From Channallabes apus (taxonomy: Eukaryota; Chordata; Actinopteri; Siluriformes; Clariidae), in the NCBI GenBank assembly GCA_030522415.1, contig CM060107.1, positions 426,001-490,000 of the forward strand: 64,000 bases of DNA. Direction: 5' to 3'. Each line of letters starts with the position of its first letter. Positions within the stretch are counted from its first letter, which is position 1. Of the stretch, positions 21,918 through 34,242 are shown piece by piece. The notes under the pieces are model-generated. The model was not told the origin of the DNA. It ran no database searches and saw only the letters and a program-made list of their open reading frames with translations. The position numbers were made by a program, and so were the translations under genes.

Positions 21918-22380
21918 TGTCATGTCTGTATGGAGAGGAGGCGAACACAGATGCAGGGTTAACACACAAAGGTTTATTATTTCAGAAAAAAACGTCCAAA
22001 CAAAAGAAAACAAAATTGACTGCACTCTGGTTTTTCCCCAGGCTGGGTCTGCAGGTGGGCTAGTAGAAACGTTCATTGAAATACTTTCATGACGACCCCT
22101 TTACTTCGGGATGAACATAGAGAGCTGAGACTCTCCCAGCTTTGTCCTCGGTTCGATTGACAGTTTTCAACACAACGAGCCCGCACCTGCAGACACTGCT
22201 CAGTTCTGGGAGAAAGTATACAAAAGCACATGTACCTTTTGCAGCATGATTACAGGATTACATTTTTTTCCTGATCGCAAAACATAAATAAATAAATCCC
22301 TTTCCCAACTATGTTTGATTGATGGCATTTAGATAGGAACCTAGTAACTCAATTTAAGTATCTATCCAATGATGGAAACG
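21918..22380. mobile_element. Possible LTR-like insertion
   Basis: Starts TGTCATGTCTGTATGG, with GATGCAGGGTTAAC and TTTATTATTTC soon after. This resembles the left ends of the LTR-like blocks at 25683 and 45004. It interrupts the decayed protein between its QLNDLIRN and DSSKTSLK pieces. The right end is not defined. Confidence 0.35.
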
Positions 22381-22771
22381 TTAAAGCGACCTTGTAGGTC
22401 GCTCTGGATCAGAGAGTCTTAACAGTCCTTTAACAGTGTCTTCATGGAAGCCCTTAACATTGCCCACAATCCAGATGAATAGAGTTTGTTTGTGGATTCA
22501 TCTAAAACAAGTCTAAAAAGCTGTTTTCTTGCAGAATGGCAATGTTTTGCTTTCTGTTCCTGTGCCACTGATTCTCATTATGACAAGAAAGACTGGCCAT
22601 CACAACCATTCTAGGAACAAGGAAAAAAAATAATTCAGCCTGTGGTTGACTCTCAGAACATTTTGTTACAACCGTTACATATAAAGCTGTATATGATGAA
22701 CTTTGTAATGGTTATGAACAAAACAAAATCAGGTTTCCAATATCTCTATGAAAAGTTTTCAATATTAGAAA

Positions 22772-23290
22772 TGCAAATTGGCTTCACACTCGCGCACTTG
22801 CTCTTAGGAGCTTCACACTCACGCACTTGCTCTTAGGAGCTTCACACTCACGCACTTGCTCTTAGGAGCTTCACATTCACGCACTTGCTCTTAGGAGCTT
22901 CACACTCGCGCACTTGCTCTTAGGAGCTTCACACTCACGCACTTGCTCTTAGGAGTTTCCTCTCAAGCACTTGCTCGTAGGCGCTACACTCTCACGCACT
23001 TGCTCTTAGGAGCTTCACACTCACGCACTTGCTCTTAGGGGCTTCACACTCACGCACTTGCTCTTAGGAGCTTCACACTCACCCACTTGCTCTTAGGGGC
23101 TTCACACTCGCGCACTTGCTCTTAGGGGCTTCACACTCGCGCACTTGCTCTTAGGAGTTTCCTCTCAAGCACTTGCTCGTAGGCGCTACATTCTCACGCA
23201 CTTGCTCTTCTGAGCCACACACTCACACAGTTGCTCTTCTGAGCCACGCACTCACGTACTTGCTCTTCTGAGCCACGCACTCAGGAAACT
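22772..23290. repeat. 28-bp minisatellite, array 1
   Basis: The unit GGCTTCACACTCGCGCACTT plus GCTCTTAG repeats with GGAGC/GGGGC and CGCGC/CACGC variants. Degenerate units at the right read CTTCTGAGCCACGCACTCA. It interrupts the coding piece ending LEMQ. Confidence 0.9.
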
Positions 23291-23352
23291 GGGTCTTCAA
23301 ACAAAACTACAAAAAACACGGACACAGTGCCCCCTAGGGGCAGTCCCTTACA

Positions 23353-25300
23353 ACAAATGCAGTCAAGGTGTCTTGGTTAGTCCACAGATTCAAGAATTTC
23401 TCCAAGATGACAAGTTTGATCGTCTTCTGCACAACAAGGAAAAGAAGGCAGGAGAAGCATTCAAGATCGTTCAAGTTTCAACCTTCAAGTGTCTCAGCAA
23501 GGCACATGACAGTTCACAAGAGAAAAGCCAAAAAGTGCTGTTAGATACTGAATAAAGATGGAACCTTGTTGTTTGATCTGGTGTTTTATTCTGTATTTAT
23601 AAATATCTGATATCATTCACCTTATAATTTTTATGAACTTTAAAACTGTATAATTTTGAGGTTGTATCTTAATAGTGTGGGAAGCAATCTTATCATTCTG
23701 ATTCATACACATTCACATTTCATACAAGCTTTCAAACATTCTTTTTTCTTATGTAAAGCTGCTTTTTGACAATGACAATGGTTAAAAGAGCTATACCAAT
23801 AAAATAAAAGAAAAAATACAAAAGCATTGGGAACAATCTCCCCACAATTTGATTAGTGTTTTATGAAAATAAGCATGAAAATGTTACATGAAAAAACAAG
23901 ACATTAATGGTATCATGAAGAAGATAAATTTATATATCAATTGGTGCAGCACAATTCTCATTATACTTCGTTTTACTGAAACAAGTGTAATTTCTCTCCC
24001 CCAAGTAATTTAGATTTATTTTGATGCAGTTTTAACCTGAAGCCTTATCTTGGGAACTGAAGCCAGTTAACACTCAGGACTTTGATTATTGACCCAATAC
24101 TTTAATTTCCGAGACTTTCTCCTTGTAGACCTGTGTAGTCAAAAGTCTAGATAGTGTCAGGAGAAACATGTTGAAGCATACACTTTGTGACACTTGTTTG
24201 CAAATGAGCTCAATTTAACCTTTGCCCAAATTTGGTTACAGGTGCATCGTGTGTGTGTGTGCTGGGAATTGTAGTTTGAGTCCTCCTGATTTGGGATTAT
24301 CCCAATGCTGAAGAAATGGATACGTCTTACTGTAAGTCGTCATTTAAAGATGCTTAAGAATAGATGCTAGGGAATATACTTAGCAAGCATTTTTCACCTG
24401 GGAGGGGTCAGGATCACTAGTGTCAATTGTGCCATGTGTAGAGGGAGTGAGTGAGATAGGGAGAGGCAACAGTTAGGTATGCTCACAGTTATGTAATTGA
24501 TAAGGTCCGTATACATTTAGTGTAGAATGCAAGCAGAGACTCCAGCAGGACTAACTATGACATCATAACTAAAAAGGGAGGAGCCAGAAGGAAACAGACA
24601 TGCGGGGGAACTGAGATGTAAAGCAAACAATCACCTCACCATCAACAAACCTGAGTGATCAAATGAGAGTGAGGAAGATAGCATCTAAACATACCAGTTC
24701 ACCATAATACTCTACGTCCATGAGTCCCCCAGACCTAAGATAAATCTATTTATATAATTGCTTGATTAAATAAATAGATTTTTAACCTGGACTTAAACAC
24801 TGAGACAGTGAGTTCTGAACATTAATTGAAAGACGATTCCATAACTTCTTGCTGCTTGGGCTTTGTAAGAAAAAGCTCTGCCCCCAGCTGTAGTTTTCAT
24901 AATATGCGGTACTGACAAGCAGCCTGCATCCTTTGATCGAAGTACTGTAGGCATGGCGGATCGTAAGACACTAGCAGTTCGCTCAGATACTGCGGCGCGA
25001 GACTATTAAAAACTTAAACTTGAATAGTGTTACTTTGACACATTACACTTACTTAAACATTGTTGCTGACCACTTCAAAGCAGCAGTATTTACAAAGAGC
25101 AGTGGCCTCCTTCAGTTCAGGACAAAATAGTCTGCAGGTTTCACTTTCCAACATACAGGACATAAATAAATAAAATAAAGGATCTTTTGCAGATACAACA
25201 GCACACGTTTAGAGGTCTTGTGTACAATATTCAATCAGACAGTAAAAGTCTAACGCAAAACTCATGCATGTCTTTTGCTTGTTTTATTTTAATTACACTT
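23353..25300. repeat. Block A, copy 1: pseudo-exon plus LINE-derived remnants
   Basis: Contains a 60-codon pseudo-exon, then an L2-like 3' tail at about 23755-23815 (AAAGCTGCTTTTTGACAATG). A ZNF143-type motif GCTGGGAATTGTAGTTTGAG lies near 24263. At 24725-25020 there is an old antisense LINE 3' segment (GATTCCATAACTTCTTGCTG, GGCGCGAGACTATT). No intact gene. Confidence 0.6.
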
Positions 25301-25682
25301 TGAACTTGAGCATGCTTTGCAGCGCTGGGTTGCCCTCCTAGCCGGGTGGACGATGCAGCACTGGGTTATCCTCCTAGCCAAGCGTGGGCGATGGCCCTGG
25401 ATCAGTTCTGTGGACTCGGCTGATGAGACAGCACCGGATCCTGTAGGCCAGGCGGTGGAGGCAGCACTGCGTCGCTCTTGAACCTTGAGCCTTCTAGGCA
25501 GTGCTGGGTTGCCCCCTAAACCGGGCGGCCGATGCAGTACTGGGTTCTCCTCCCAGCCGGGGCCTCCACTGCTGCTCTTGCGATGTAGATGGATTCTCGG
25601 GGAAGGGGGGGGGGGGTGAAGGGACCTTTTCCGTTGTTTGTTGTGGGCCCCTCTGCTATGCCCTTGTTACGGTCGAGCATTC
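25301..25682. repeat. GC-rich start of block B
   Basis: Imperfect repeats of GCAGCACTGGGTTNTCCTCC are followed by a poly(G) run (about 25602-25617). The open frames here (115-120 codons) change between otherwise identical copies because of the G-run length, so they are not treated as genes. A second copy is at about 28727-29108. Confidence 0.6.
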
Positions 25683-26778
25683 TGTCATGTTTGCGGTGTT
25701 ATGGCAGGTGTGCCGTGGGCTTATGAGGGCAGGCATAAATGCAGAGGGCTGGTTTCGCAACAAAGAGTCTTTTATTAATACACAAGACACCACAAAACTT
25801 AAACAAACAACATACTGGCTCTGGACACAGTTCACAGGGAATTACTAAACAAAAACAATGCACACAGAGGTTCACAGGAGCATATCAGGACCTCTCGAAC
25901 TCTTAGCTTTAGGTCTGTCTCAGAACACCGAATCTAACTCGTTGGACAAGCAGGCCCTTGTATCTGTAACATAAAACCATACACGCTAACAAGACAAGTA
26001 GGCTCTAATGCCTGGAACATAACAGTACTTGCACATAAGACGAGTAGGCTCTAATACCTAAAACATGTAACTGTACATACACATAAGACGAGTAGGTTCT
26101 ATTACCACAAACAGATCACAATGCCTAACCAATGTTCAGTGTTAACAGACAGACGTTAATACGTTACCAAGACATGTGACCGAAGCTCCTTAGACCTGAT
26201 ACCTCCACGAGCGCAACATACTCACCCGCCTTTCTCTGAGCGGACTGACACTCACACACACGCTCCCATGAGCTGAACTCGCGCACTTGCTCTTAGGAGC
26301 TTCACACTCGCGCTCTTAGGGGCTTCACACTCGCGCACTTGCTCTTAGGGGCTTCACACTAGCGCACTTGCTCTTAGGGGCTTCACACTCGCGCACTTGC
26401 TCTTAGGGGCTTCACACTCGCGCACTTGCTCTTAGGGGCTTCACACTCGCGCACTTGCTCTTAGCGGCTTCACACTCGCGCACTTGCTCTTAGCGGCTTC
26501 ACACTCGCGCACTTGCTCTTAGGAGCTTCACTCTCACGCACTTGCTCTTAGGAGCTTCACTCTCACGCACTTCCTCTTAGGAGTTTCCTCTCACGCACTT
26601 GCTCGTAGGCGCTACATTCTCACGCACTTGCTCTTCTGAGCCACACACTCACACAGTTGCTCTTCTGAGCCACGCACTCACGTACTTGCTCTTCTGAGCC
26701 ACGCACTCAGGAAACTGGGTCTTCAAACAAAACTACAAAAAACACGGACACAGTGCCCCCTAGGGGCAGTCCCTTACA
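25683..26778. mobile_element. LTR-like block with minisatellite, copy 1
   Basis: Begins TGTCATGTTTGCGG and ends CCCCTAGGGGCAGTCCCTTACA, i.e. TG...CA boundaries, about 1.1 kb. It contains GGCATAAATGCAG and TCTTTTATTAATACAC. The 28-bp minisatellite (26280-26705) lies within it. No 5-bp target duplication is seen, so it may be a solo LTR altered by recombination. Confidence 0.4.
26280..26705. repeat. 28-bp minisatellite, array 2
   Basis: Same unit as array 1 but more homogeneous (CTCGCGCACTTGCTCTTAGG), ending in the same degenerate CTTCTGAGCCACGCACTCA units. It is nearly identical to array 3. Confidence 0.9.
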
Positions 26779-26981
26779 ACAAATGCAGTCAAGGTGTCTT
26801 GGTTAGTCCACAGATTCAAGAATTTCTCCAAGATGACAAGTTTGATCGTCTTCTGCACAACAAGGAAAAGAAGGCAGGAGAAGCATTCAAGATCGTTCAA
26901 GTTTCAACCTTCAAGTGTCTCAGCAAGGCACATGACAGTTCACAAGAGAAAAGCCAAAAAGTGCTGTTAGATACTGAATAA
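26779..26981 (+). pseudogene. Pseudo-exon copy 2 of the uncharacterised protein
   Basis: Same 60-codon stretch as 23373-23555 (VSPQIQEFLQDDKFDRLLHN onward), identical in copy 2. It ends in a stop after VLLDTE. It is a duplicated fragment, not an independent gene. Confidence 0.7.
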
Positions 26982-29108
26982 AGATGGAACCTTGTTGTTT
27001 GATCTGGTGTTTTATTCTGTATTTATAAATATCTGATATCATTCACCTTATAATTTTTATGAGCTTTAAAACTGTATAATTTTGAGGTTGTATCTTAATA
27101 GTGTGGGAAGCAATCTTATCATTCTGATTCATACACATTCACATTTCATACAAACTTTCAAACATTCTTTTTTCTTATGTAAAGCTGCTTTTTGACAATG
27201 ACAATGGTTAAAAGAGCTATACCAATAAAATAAAAGAAAAAATACAAAAGCATTGGGAACAATCTCCCCACAATTTGATTAGTGTTTTATGAAAATAAGC
27301 ATGAAAATGTTACATGAAAAAACAAGACATTAATGGTATCATGAAGAAGATAAATTTATATATCAATTGGTGCAGCACAATTCTCATTATACTTCGTTTT
27401 ACTGAAACAAGTGTAATTTCTCTCCCCCAAGTAATTTAGATTTATTTTGATGCAGTTTTAACCTGAAGCCTTATCTTGGGAACTGAAGCCAGTTAACACT
27501 CAGGACTTTGATTATTGACCCAATACTTTAATTTCCGAGACTTTCTCCTTGTAGACCTGTGTAGTCAAAAGTCTAGATAGTGTCAGGAGAAACATGTTGA
27601 AGCATACACTTTGTGACGCTTGTTTGCAAATGAGCTCAATTTAACCTTTGCCCAAATTTGGTTACAGGTGCATCTTGTGCGTGTGTGCTTGGAATTGTAG
27701 TTTGAGTCCTCCTGATTTGGGATTATCCCAAGTGCTGAAGAAATGGGTACGTCTTACTGTAAGTCGTCATTTAAAGATGCTTAAGAATAGATGCTAGGGA
27801 ATATACTTAGCAAGCATTTTTCACCTGGGAGGGGTCAGGATCACTAATGTCAATTGTGCCATGTGTAGAGGGAGTGAGTGAGATAGGGAGAGGCAACAGT
27901 TAGGTATGCTCACAGTTATGTAATTGATAAGGTCCGTATACATTTAGTGTAGAATGCAAGCAGAGACTCCAGCAGGACTAACTATGACATCATAACTAAA
28001 AAGGGAGGAGCCAGAAGGAAACAGACATGCGGGGGAACTGAGATGTAAAGCAAACAATCACCTCACCATCAACAAACCTGAGTGATCAAATGAGAGTGAG
28101 GAAGATAGCATCTAAACATACCAGTTCACCATAATACTCTACGTCCATGAGTCCCCCAGACCTAAGATAAATCTATTTATATAATTGCTTGATTAAATAA
28201 ATAGATTTTTAACCTGGACTTAAACACTGAGACAGTGAGTTCTGAACATTAATTGAAAGACGATTCCATAACTTCTTGCTGCTTGGGCTTTGTAAGAAAA
28301 AGCTCTGCCCCCAGCTGTAGTTTTCATAATATGCGGTACTGACAAGCAGCCTGCATCCTTTGATCGAAGTACTGTAGGCATGGCGGATCGTAAGACACTA
28401 GCAGTTCGCTCAGATACTGCGGCGCGAGACTATTAAAAACTTAAACTTGAATAGTGTTACTTTGACACATTACACTTACTTAAACATTGTTGCTGACCAC
28501 TTCAAAGCAGCAGTATTTACAAAGAGCAGTGGCCTCCTTCAGTTCAGGACAAAATAGTCTGCAGGTTTCACTTTCCAACATACAGGACATAAATAAATAA
28601 AATAAAGGATCTTTTGCAGATACAACAGCACACGTTTAGAGGTCTTGTGTACAATATTCAATCAGACAGTAAAAGTCTAACGCAAAACTCATGCATGTCT
28701 TTTGCTTGTTTTATTTTAATTACACTTTGAACTTGAGCATGCTTTGCAGCGCTGGGTTGCCCTCCTAGCCGGGTGGCCGATGCAGCACTGGGTTATCCTC
28801 CTAGCCAAGCGTGGGCGATGGCCCTGGATCAGTTCTGTGGACTCGGCTGATGAGACAGCACCGGATCCTGTAGGCCGGGCGGTGGAGGCAGCACTGCGTC
28901 GCTCTTGAACCTTGAGCCTTCTAGGCAGTGCTGGGTTGCCCCCTAAACCGGGCGGCCGATGCAGTACTGGGTTCTCCTCCCAGCCGGGGCCTCCACTGCT
29001 GCTCTTGCGATGTAGATGGATTCTCGGGGAAGGGGGGGGGGGTGAAGGGACCTTTTCCGTTGTTTGTTGTGGGCCCCTCTGCTATGCCCTTGTTACGGTC
29101 GAGCATTC

Positions 29109-30204
29109 TGTCATGTTTGCGGTGTTATGGCAGGTGTGCCGTGGGCTTATGAGGGCAGGCATAAATGCAGAGGGCTGGTTTCGCAACAAAGAGTCTTTTA
29201 TTAATACACAAGACACCACAAAACTTAAACAAACAACATACTGGCTCTGGACACAGTTCACAGGGAATTACTAAACAAAAACAATGCACACAGAGGTTCA
29301 CAGGAGCATATCAGGACCTCTCGAACTCTTAGCTTTAGGTCTGTCTCAGAACACCGAATCTAACTCGTTGGACAAGCAGGCCCTTGTATCTGTAACATAA
29401 AACCATACACGCTAACAAGACAAGTAGGCTCTAATGCCTGGAACATAACAGTACTTGCACATAAGACGAGTAGGCTCTAATACCTAAAACATGTAACTGT
29501 ACATACACATAAGACGAGTAGGTTCTATTACCACAAACAGATCACAATGCCTAACCAATGTTCAGTGTTAACAGACAGACGTTAATACGTTACCAAGACA
29601 TGTGACCGAAGCTCCTTAGACCTGATACCTCCACGAGCGCAACATACTCACCCGCCTTTCTCTGAGCGGACTGACACTCACACACACGCTCCCATGAGCT
29701 GAACTCGCGCACTTGCTCTTAGGAGCTTCACACTCGCGCTCTTAGGGGCTTCACACTCGCGCACTTGCTCTTAGGGGCTTCACACTAGCGCACTTGCTCT
29801 TAGGGGCTTCACACTCGCGCACTTGCTCTTAGGGGCTTCACACTCGCGCACTTGCTCTTAGGGGCTTCACACTCGCGCACTTGCTCTTAGCGGCTTCACA
29901 CTCGCGCACTTGCTCTTAGCGGCTTCACACTCGCGCACTTGCTCTTAGGAGCTTCACTCTCACGCACTTGCTCTTAGGAGCTTCACTCTCACGCACTTCC
30001 TCTTAGGAGTTTCCTCTCACGCACTTGCTCGTAGGCGCTACATTCTCACGCACTTGCTCTTCTGAGCCACACACTCACACAGTTGCTCTTCTGAGCCACG
30101 CACTCACGTACTTGCTCTTCTGAGCCACGCACTCAGGAAACTGGGTCTTCAAACAAAACTACAAAAAACACGGACACAGTGCCCCCTAGGGGCAGTCCCT
30201 TACA
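29109..30204. mobile_element. LTR-like block with minisatellite, copy 2
   Basis: Second copy of the block at 25683-26778 at the 3,426-bp offset, with array 3 of the 28-bp minisatellite at about 29706-30131. Confidence 0.4.
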
Positions 30205-30407
30205 ACAAATGCAGTCAAGGTGTCTTGGTTAGTCCACAGATTCAAGAATTTCTCCAAGATGACAAGTTTGATCGTTTTCTGCACAACAAGGAAAAGAAGG
30301 CAGGAGAAGCATTCAAGATCGTTCAAGTTTCAACCTTCAAGTGTCTCAGCAAGGCACATGACAGTTCACAAGAGAAAAGCCAAAAAGTGCTGTTAGATAC
30401 TGAATAA
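30205..30407 (+). pseudogene. Pseudo-exon copy 3
   Basis: Same stretch with one visible substitution (DRFLHN instead of DRLLHN). Confidence 0.7.
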
Positions 30408-32159
30408 AGATGGAACCTTGTTGTTTGATCTGGTGTTTTATTCTGTATTTATAAATATCTGATATCATTCACCTTATAATTTTTATGAGCTTTAAAACTG
30501 TATAATTTTGAGGTTGTATCTTAATAGTGTGGGAAGCAATCTTATCATTCTGATTCATACACATTCACATTTCATACAAACTTTCAAACATTCTTTTTTC
30601 TTATGTAAAGCTGCTTTTTGACAATGACAATGGTTAAAAGAGCTATACCAATAAAATAAAAGAAAAAATACAAAAGCATTGGGAACAATCTCCCCACAAT
30701 TTGATTAGTGTTTTATGAAAATAAGCATGAAAATGTTACATGAAAAAACAAGACATTAATGGTATCATGAAGAAGATAAATTTATATATCAATTGGTGCA
30801 GCACAATTCTCATTATACTTCGTTTTACTGAAACAAGTGTAATTTCTCTCCCCCAAGTAATTTAGATTTATTTTGATGCAGTTTTAACCTGAAGCCTTAT
30901 CTTGGGAACTGAAGCCAGTTAACACTCAGGACTTTGATTATTGACCCAATACTTTAATTTCCGAGACTTTCTCCTTGTAGACCTGTGTAGTCAAAAGTCT
31001 AGATAGTGTCAGGAGAAACATGTTGAAGCATACACTTTGTGACGCTTGTTTGCAAATGAGCTCAATTTAACCTTTGCCCAAATTTGGTTACAGGTGCATC
31101 TTGTGCGTGTGTGCTTGGAATTGTAGTTTGAGTCCTCCTGATTTGGGATTATCCCAAGTGCTGAAGAAATGGGTACGTCTTACTGTAAGTCGTCATTTAA
31201 AGATGCTTAAGAATAGATGCTAGGGAATATACTTAGCAAGCATTTTTCACCTGGGAGGGGTCAGGATCACTAGTGTCAATTGTGCCATGTGTAGAGGGAG
31301 TGAGTGAGATAGGGAGAGGCAACAGTTAGGTATGCTCACAGTTATGTAATTGATAAGGTCCGTATACATTTAGTGTAGAATGCAAGCAGAGACTCCAGCA
31401 GGACTAACTATGACATCATAACTAAAAGGGGAGGAGCCAGAAGGAAACAGACATGCGGGGGAACTGAGATGTAAAGCAAACAATCACCTCACCATCAACA
31501 AACCTGAGTGATCAAATGAGAGTGAGGAAGATAGCATCTAAACATACCAGTTCACCATAATACTCTACGTCCATGAGTCCCCCAGACCTAAGATAAATCT
31601 ATTTATATAATTGCTTGATTAAATAAATAGATTTTTAACCTGGACTTAAACACTGAGACAGTGTCTGAGTTCTGAACATTAATTGAAAGACGATTCCATA
31701 ACTTCTTGCTGCTTGGGCTTTGTAAGAAAAAGCTCTGCCCCCAGCTGTAGTTTTCATAATATGCGGTACTGACAAGCAGCCTGCATCCTTTGATCGAAGT
31801 ACTGTAGGCATGGCGGATCGTAAGACACTAGCAGTTCGCTCAGATACTGCGGCGCGAGACTATTAAAAACTTAAACTTGAATAGTGTTACTTTGACACAT
31901 TACACTTACTTAAACATTGTTGCTGACCACTTCAAAGCAGCAGTATTTACAAAGAGCAGTGGCCTCCTTCAGTTCAGGACAAAATAGTCTGCAGGTTTCA
32001 CTTTCCAACATACAGGACATAAATAAATAAAATAAAGGATCTTTTGCAGATACAACAGCACACGTTTAGAGGTCTTGTGTACAATATTCAATCAGACAGT
32101 AAAAGTCTAACGCAAAACTCATGCATGTCTTTTGCTTGTTTTATTTTAATTACACTGCA

Positions 32160-32162
32160 AAT

Positions 32163-32221
<59 letters not shown>

Positions 32222-32225
32222 GATA
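32160..32225. repeat. (GATA)n microsatellite
   Basis: About 15 GATA units directly at the right border of the triplication. Confidence 0.95.
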
Positions 32226-32448
32226 GAAGTGTTTAAATAATATTAGTTAAATTCATGCATAAATTGGGAAAACTTGCCATTGGTTGTGCACTGCTGTATC
32301 TGCTGTATCACACTAGGGGGCGGTGCTACACAATCTGCAGTTGCAAGAGCAGAGTAAGATGCATTGATTTTTCAAGCATAAAATGTTATACTACACACAA
32401 GTTACTACTTCTGTCTGTGAGCTTCTAGTTACATTAGTCAAGTCACAC

Positions 32449-32840
32449 ACACTATATTGCCAAAAGTATTGGCCTGTCTGCCCTTACATACATATGAACT
32501 TGAGTAACATCCAAATCTTATCCATAGGGTTTAATATGATGTTGGCCCCATTTGCAGCTATAACAGCTTCAGCTCTACTGTGAAGGATTTCCAAGGTTTA
32601 GGAGTGTGTTTATGGGAATTTTTGACCGTTCTTCAAGAACTGCATTTGTGAGGTCAGACACTGATGTTCGACGAGAAGGCGTGGCTCACAGTCTCTAATT
32701 CATCCCAAAGCTGTTCTATCGGGTGAGGTCGGGACTCAGGACAGTGCAGGACAGTCAAGTTCTTCCACACCAAACTCACTCATTCATGTCTTTTTGGACC
32801 TTGTTTTGTGCACTGGTGGTCTTTGTGCATCGATTCAGCA
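32449..32840. mobile_element. Tc1/mariner fragment (left part only)
   Basis: Starts CACTATATTGCCAAAAGTATT and continues with TAGGGTTTAATATGATGTTG, GCAGCTATAACAGCTTCA and TTTATGGGAATTTTTGACC, a well-known fish Tc1-family sequence. It breaks off near 32840 with no opposite end. Confidence 0.7.
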
Positions 32841-33106
32841 TGTGCTGAACTATGTATTGCATCATTGCATCATTCCAGAGAAGTGCTTTCTCATTTTTGT
32901 CATTCTTTTATGCTAAAAATATGTAAAAAAAAAATAATAATAATAATTGGTCACTTAATTTTATAGTTTCACTGTCATCATGTAATTTAACGTGAATTTC
33001 AATCCTTCAATCCTAGATGGAAATGTCTCATCACAGGGAAACAAGCTCCTGGCTCATACTGATGTTATGGCATGTTGTATATATTAGGCACTTTATTATG
33101 CTTTGT

Positions 33107-33515
33107 TCAAGTCAAGTCAAGTAGGATTTTATTGTCATTCCAACCAGATATAGTTCAGTACACAGTAAAATGAAAGAACACTATCACGCTGAGTACAGGA
33201 GCGCCGCAGGGCTGCGTACTCAGTCCTCTGCTCTTCACCCTGCTAACTCACGACTGCACAGCCATATACTGTACAACACAAATCACATCATCAAGTTTGC
33301 GGATGACACGACTCTGCTGGGACTGATTAGCAGGAACGATGGGTCTGCCTACAGAGAAGAGGTGGAACGACTGTCTAACTGGTGCAGAGAAAACAACTTA
33401 TCTCTTGACAAAAGACATAATTGTGGACTTCAGGAGGACACGCTGCCCTGCCCACCTCCCAATCAGCATCAACGGGTCAGCTGTGGAGATCGTAAAGAAT
33501 ACCAAGTTCCTTTGT
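33107..33515. mobile_element. LINE insertion with inverted 5' part
   Basis: Bases 33107-33175 are an antisense LINE tail (CAAGTCAAGTCAAGTAGGAT, TTTATTGTCATTCCAACC). Immediately beyond, 33178-33515 is a plus-strand RT fragment: STGAPQGCVLSPLLFTLL, IKFADDTTLLGLISRND, EEVERLSNWCRENNLSLD and a frameshifted VDFRRTR. Head and tail in opposite orientation fit twin priming during a minus-strand insertion. Confidence 0.55.
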
Positions 33516-33518
33516 TTC

Positions 33519-33541
33519 ACACACACACACACCCACACACA

Positions 33542-33593
<52 letters not shown>
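33519..33593. repeat. (CA)n microsatellite
   Basis: Simple repeat. The open frames spanning it are artefacts. A second (CA)n lies at 34181-34241. Confidence 0.95.
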
Positions 33594-33595
<2 letters not shown>

Positions 33596-33812
33596 TTCAT
33601 GCAAGAGACACACACTGCTCTGACACAGAGAGGTAAAGTGCTGGTTCATTTGTTTGTTTGTTTTACTGTACAGCAGTGATTCTGTTAGTTTGCGCTCACA
33701 CGAGTGTCATTACCGATGTTTATCGTTTTTTTTTTTCAGATAAAACAGTGTAGCAGGAGATAGACGTTGATTTATGACCGCTGTTTACGGAAGTGTAGTC
33801 CAATATGGGAGA

Positions 33813-33832
33813 TGCATTGTGGGTAATGCAGT
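33813..33832 (-). promoter_or_regulatory. ZNF143/SBS-like motif
   Basis: The minus strand reads ACTGCATTACCCACAATGC, resembling the ACTACAATTCCCAGAATGC-type promoter element. No gene start is evident nearby. Confidence 0.25.
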
Positions 33833-34178
33833 CCGTTGTGTTTGAATGCGAATGCGAGATGTAAACTAGGATATAGAGCCTGAGTTTTGTTCCTCTGTAG
33901 TTTTTTTTGTTGGATTTAAGTGCAGGATCCACCCGAAAGTTTGTACTATAGCCCGACAACGCAGAAAATAAAAGAACGGGCATTGAACAGTTTGTCCATC
34001 TCATCATTACATTAAAATAAAGCGGATAAAGCGCTTTAATAATTTAAAGCAGTCAGTTAACAACAGTCTTTCCGTTAATGTGTGTGTGTGTTTTCAGACG
34101 AGAGGAGAAAGTTTTACTGTGTAAGATGAGAAGGGGGAGACAGGAGGGGCTGAAAGCAAGACGCTCCACTTACTCTAG

Positions 34179-34241
<63 letters not shown>

Positions 34242-34242
34242 A

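Larger units (their letters stand above)
21700..23555 (+). pseudogene. Decayed copy of an uncharacterised repeat-encoded protein
   Basis: Pieces of one protein appear in order on the plus strand. They are LDSDDDQNVSGHQPDESDF (about 21760) and QLNDLIRNFEVLKRKAMSY (about 21834). Then SLFVDSSKTSLKAVFLQNG (about 22475), VDSQNILLQPLHIKLYMMNF and SGFQYLYEKF (22645-22770). The last is KCSQGVLVSPQIQEFLQDDK onward (23355-23555). From memory these match a multicopy animal protein family of unknown function that carries ELNDLVRDL, FIDSSKTSLKAVLLHNG and PLHIKLGLMKNF. It is broken by stops, by an LTR-like insertion after about 21917 and by the minisatellite at 22772-23352. The family identity needs a search. 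Confidence 0.55.
22772..32155. repeat. Triplication with 3,426-bp period
   Basis: The order is minisatellite-A-B-minisatellite-A-B-minisatellite-A. The pseudo-exon starts at 23373, 26799 and 30225, exactly 3,426 bp apart twice. A (about 23353-25300) occurs three times and B (about 25301-26270) twice. Copy 3 stops at AATTACACT (about 32155) before a GATA repeat. Copies 2 and 3 share variants against copy 1, for example CTTGGAATTG versus CTGGGAATTG, so they separated last. Copy 3 has a private 4-bp insertion near 31664. Identity is very high, which means recent unequal exchange or an assembly-sensitive array. Confidence 0.9.

Noticed and set aside
22772..23290. Regular 28-bp repeats resembling a CRISPR array
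   Set aside because: Units are contiguous with no unique spacers, and the context is vertebrate. It is a minisatellite.
28912..29274. 120-codon frame in block B
   Set aside because: The frame and length change with the G-run between near-identical copies (115 versus 120 codons), and no domain is visible.
33170..33679. 169-codon frame across LINE and (CA)n
   Set aside because: It joins a frameshifted RT fragment to a microsatellite; the His/Thr run is not protein-coding.
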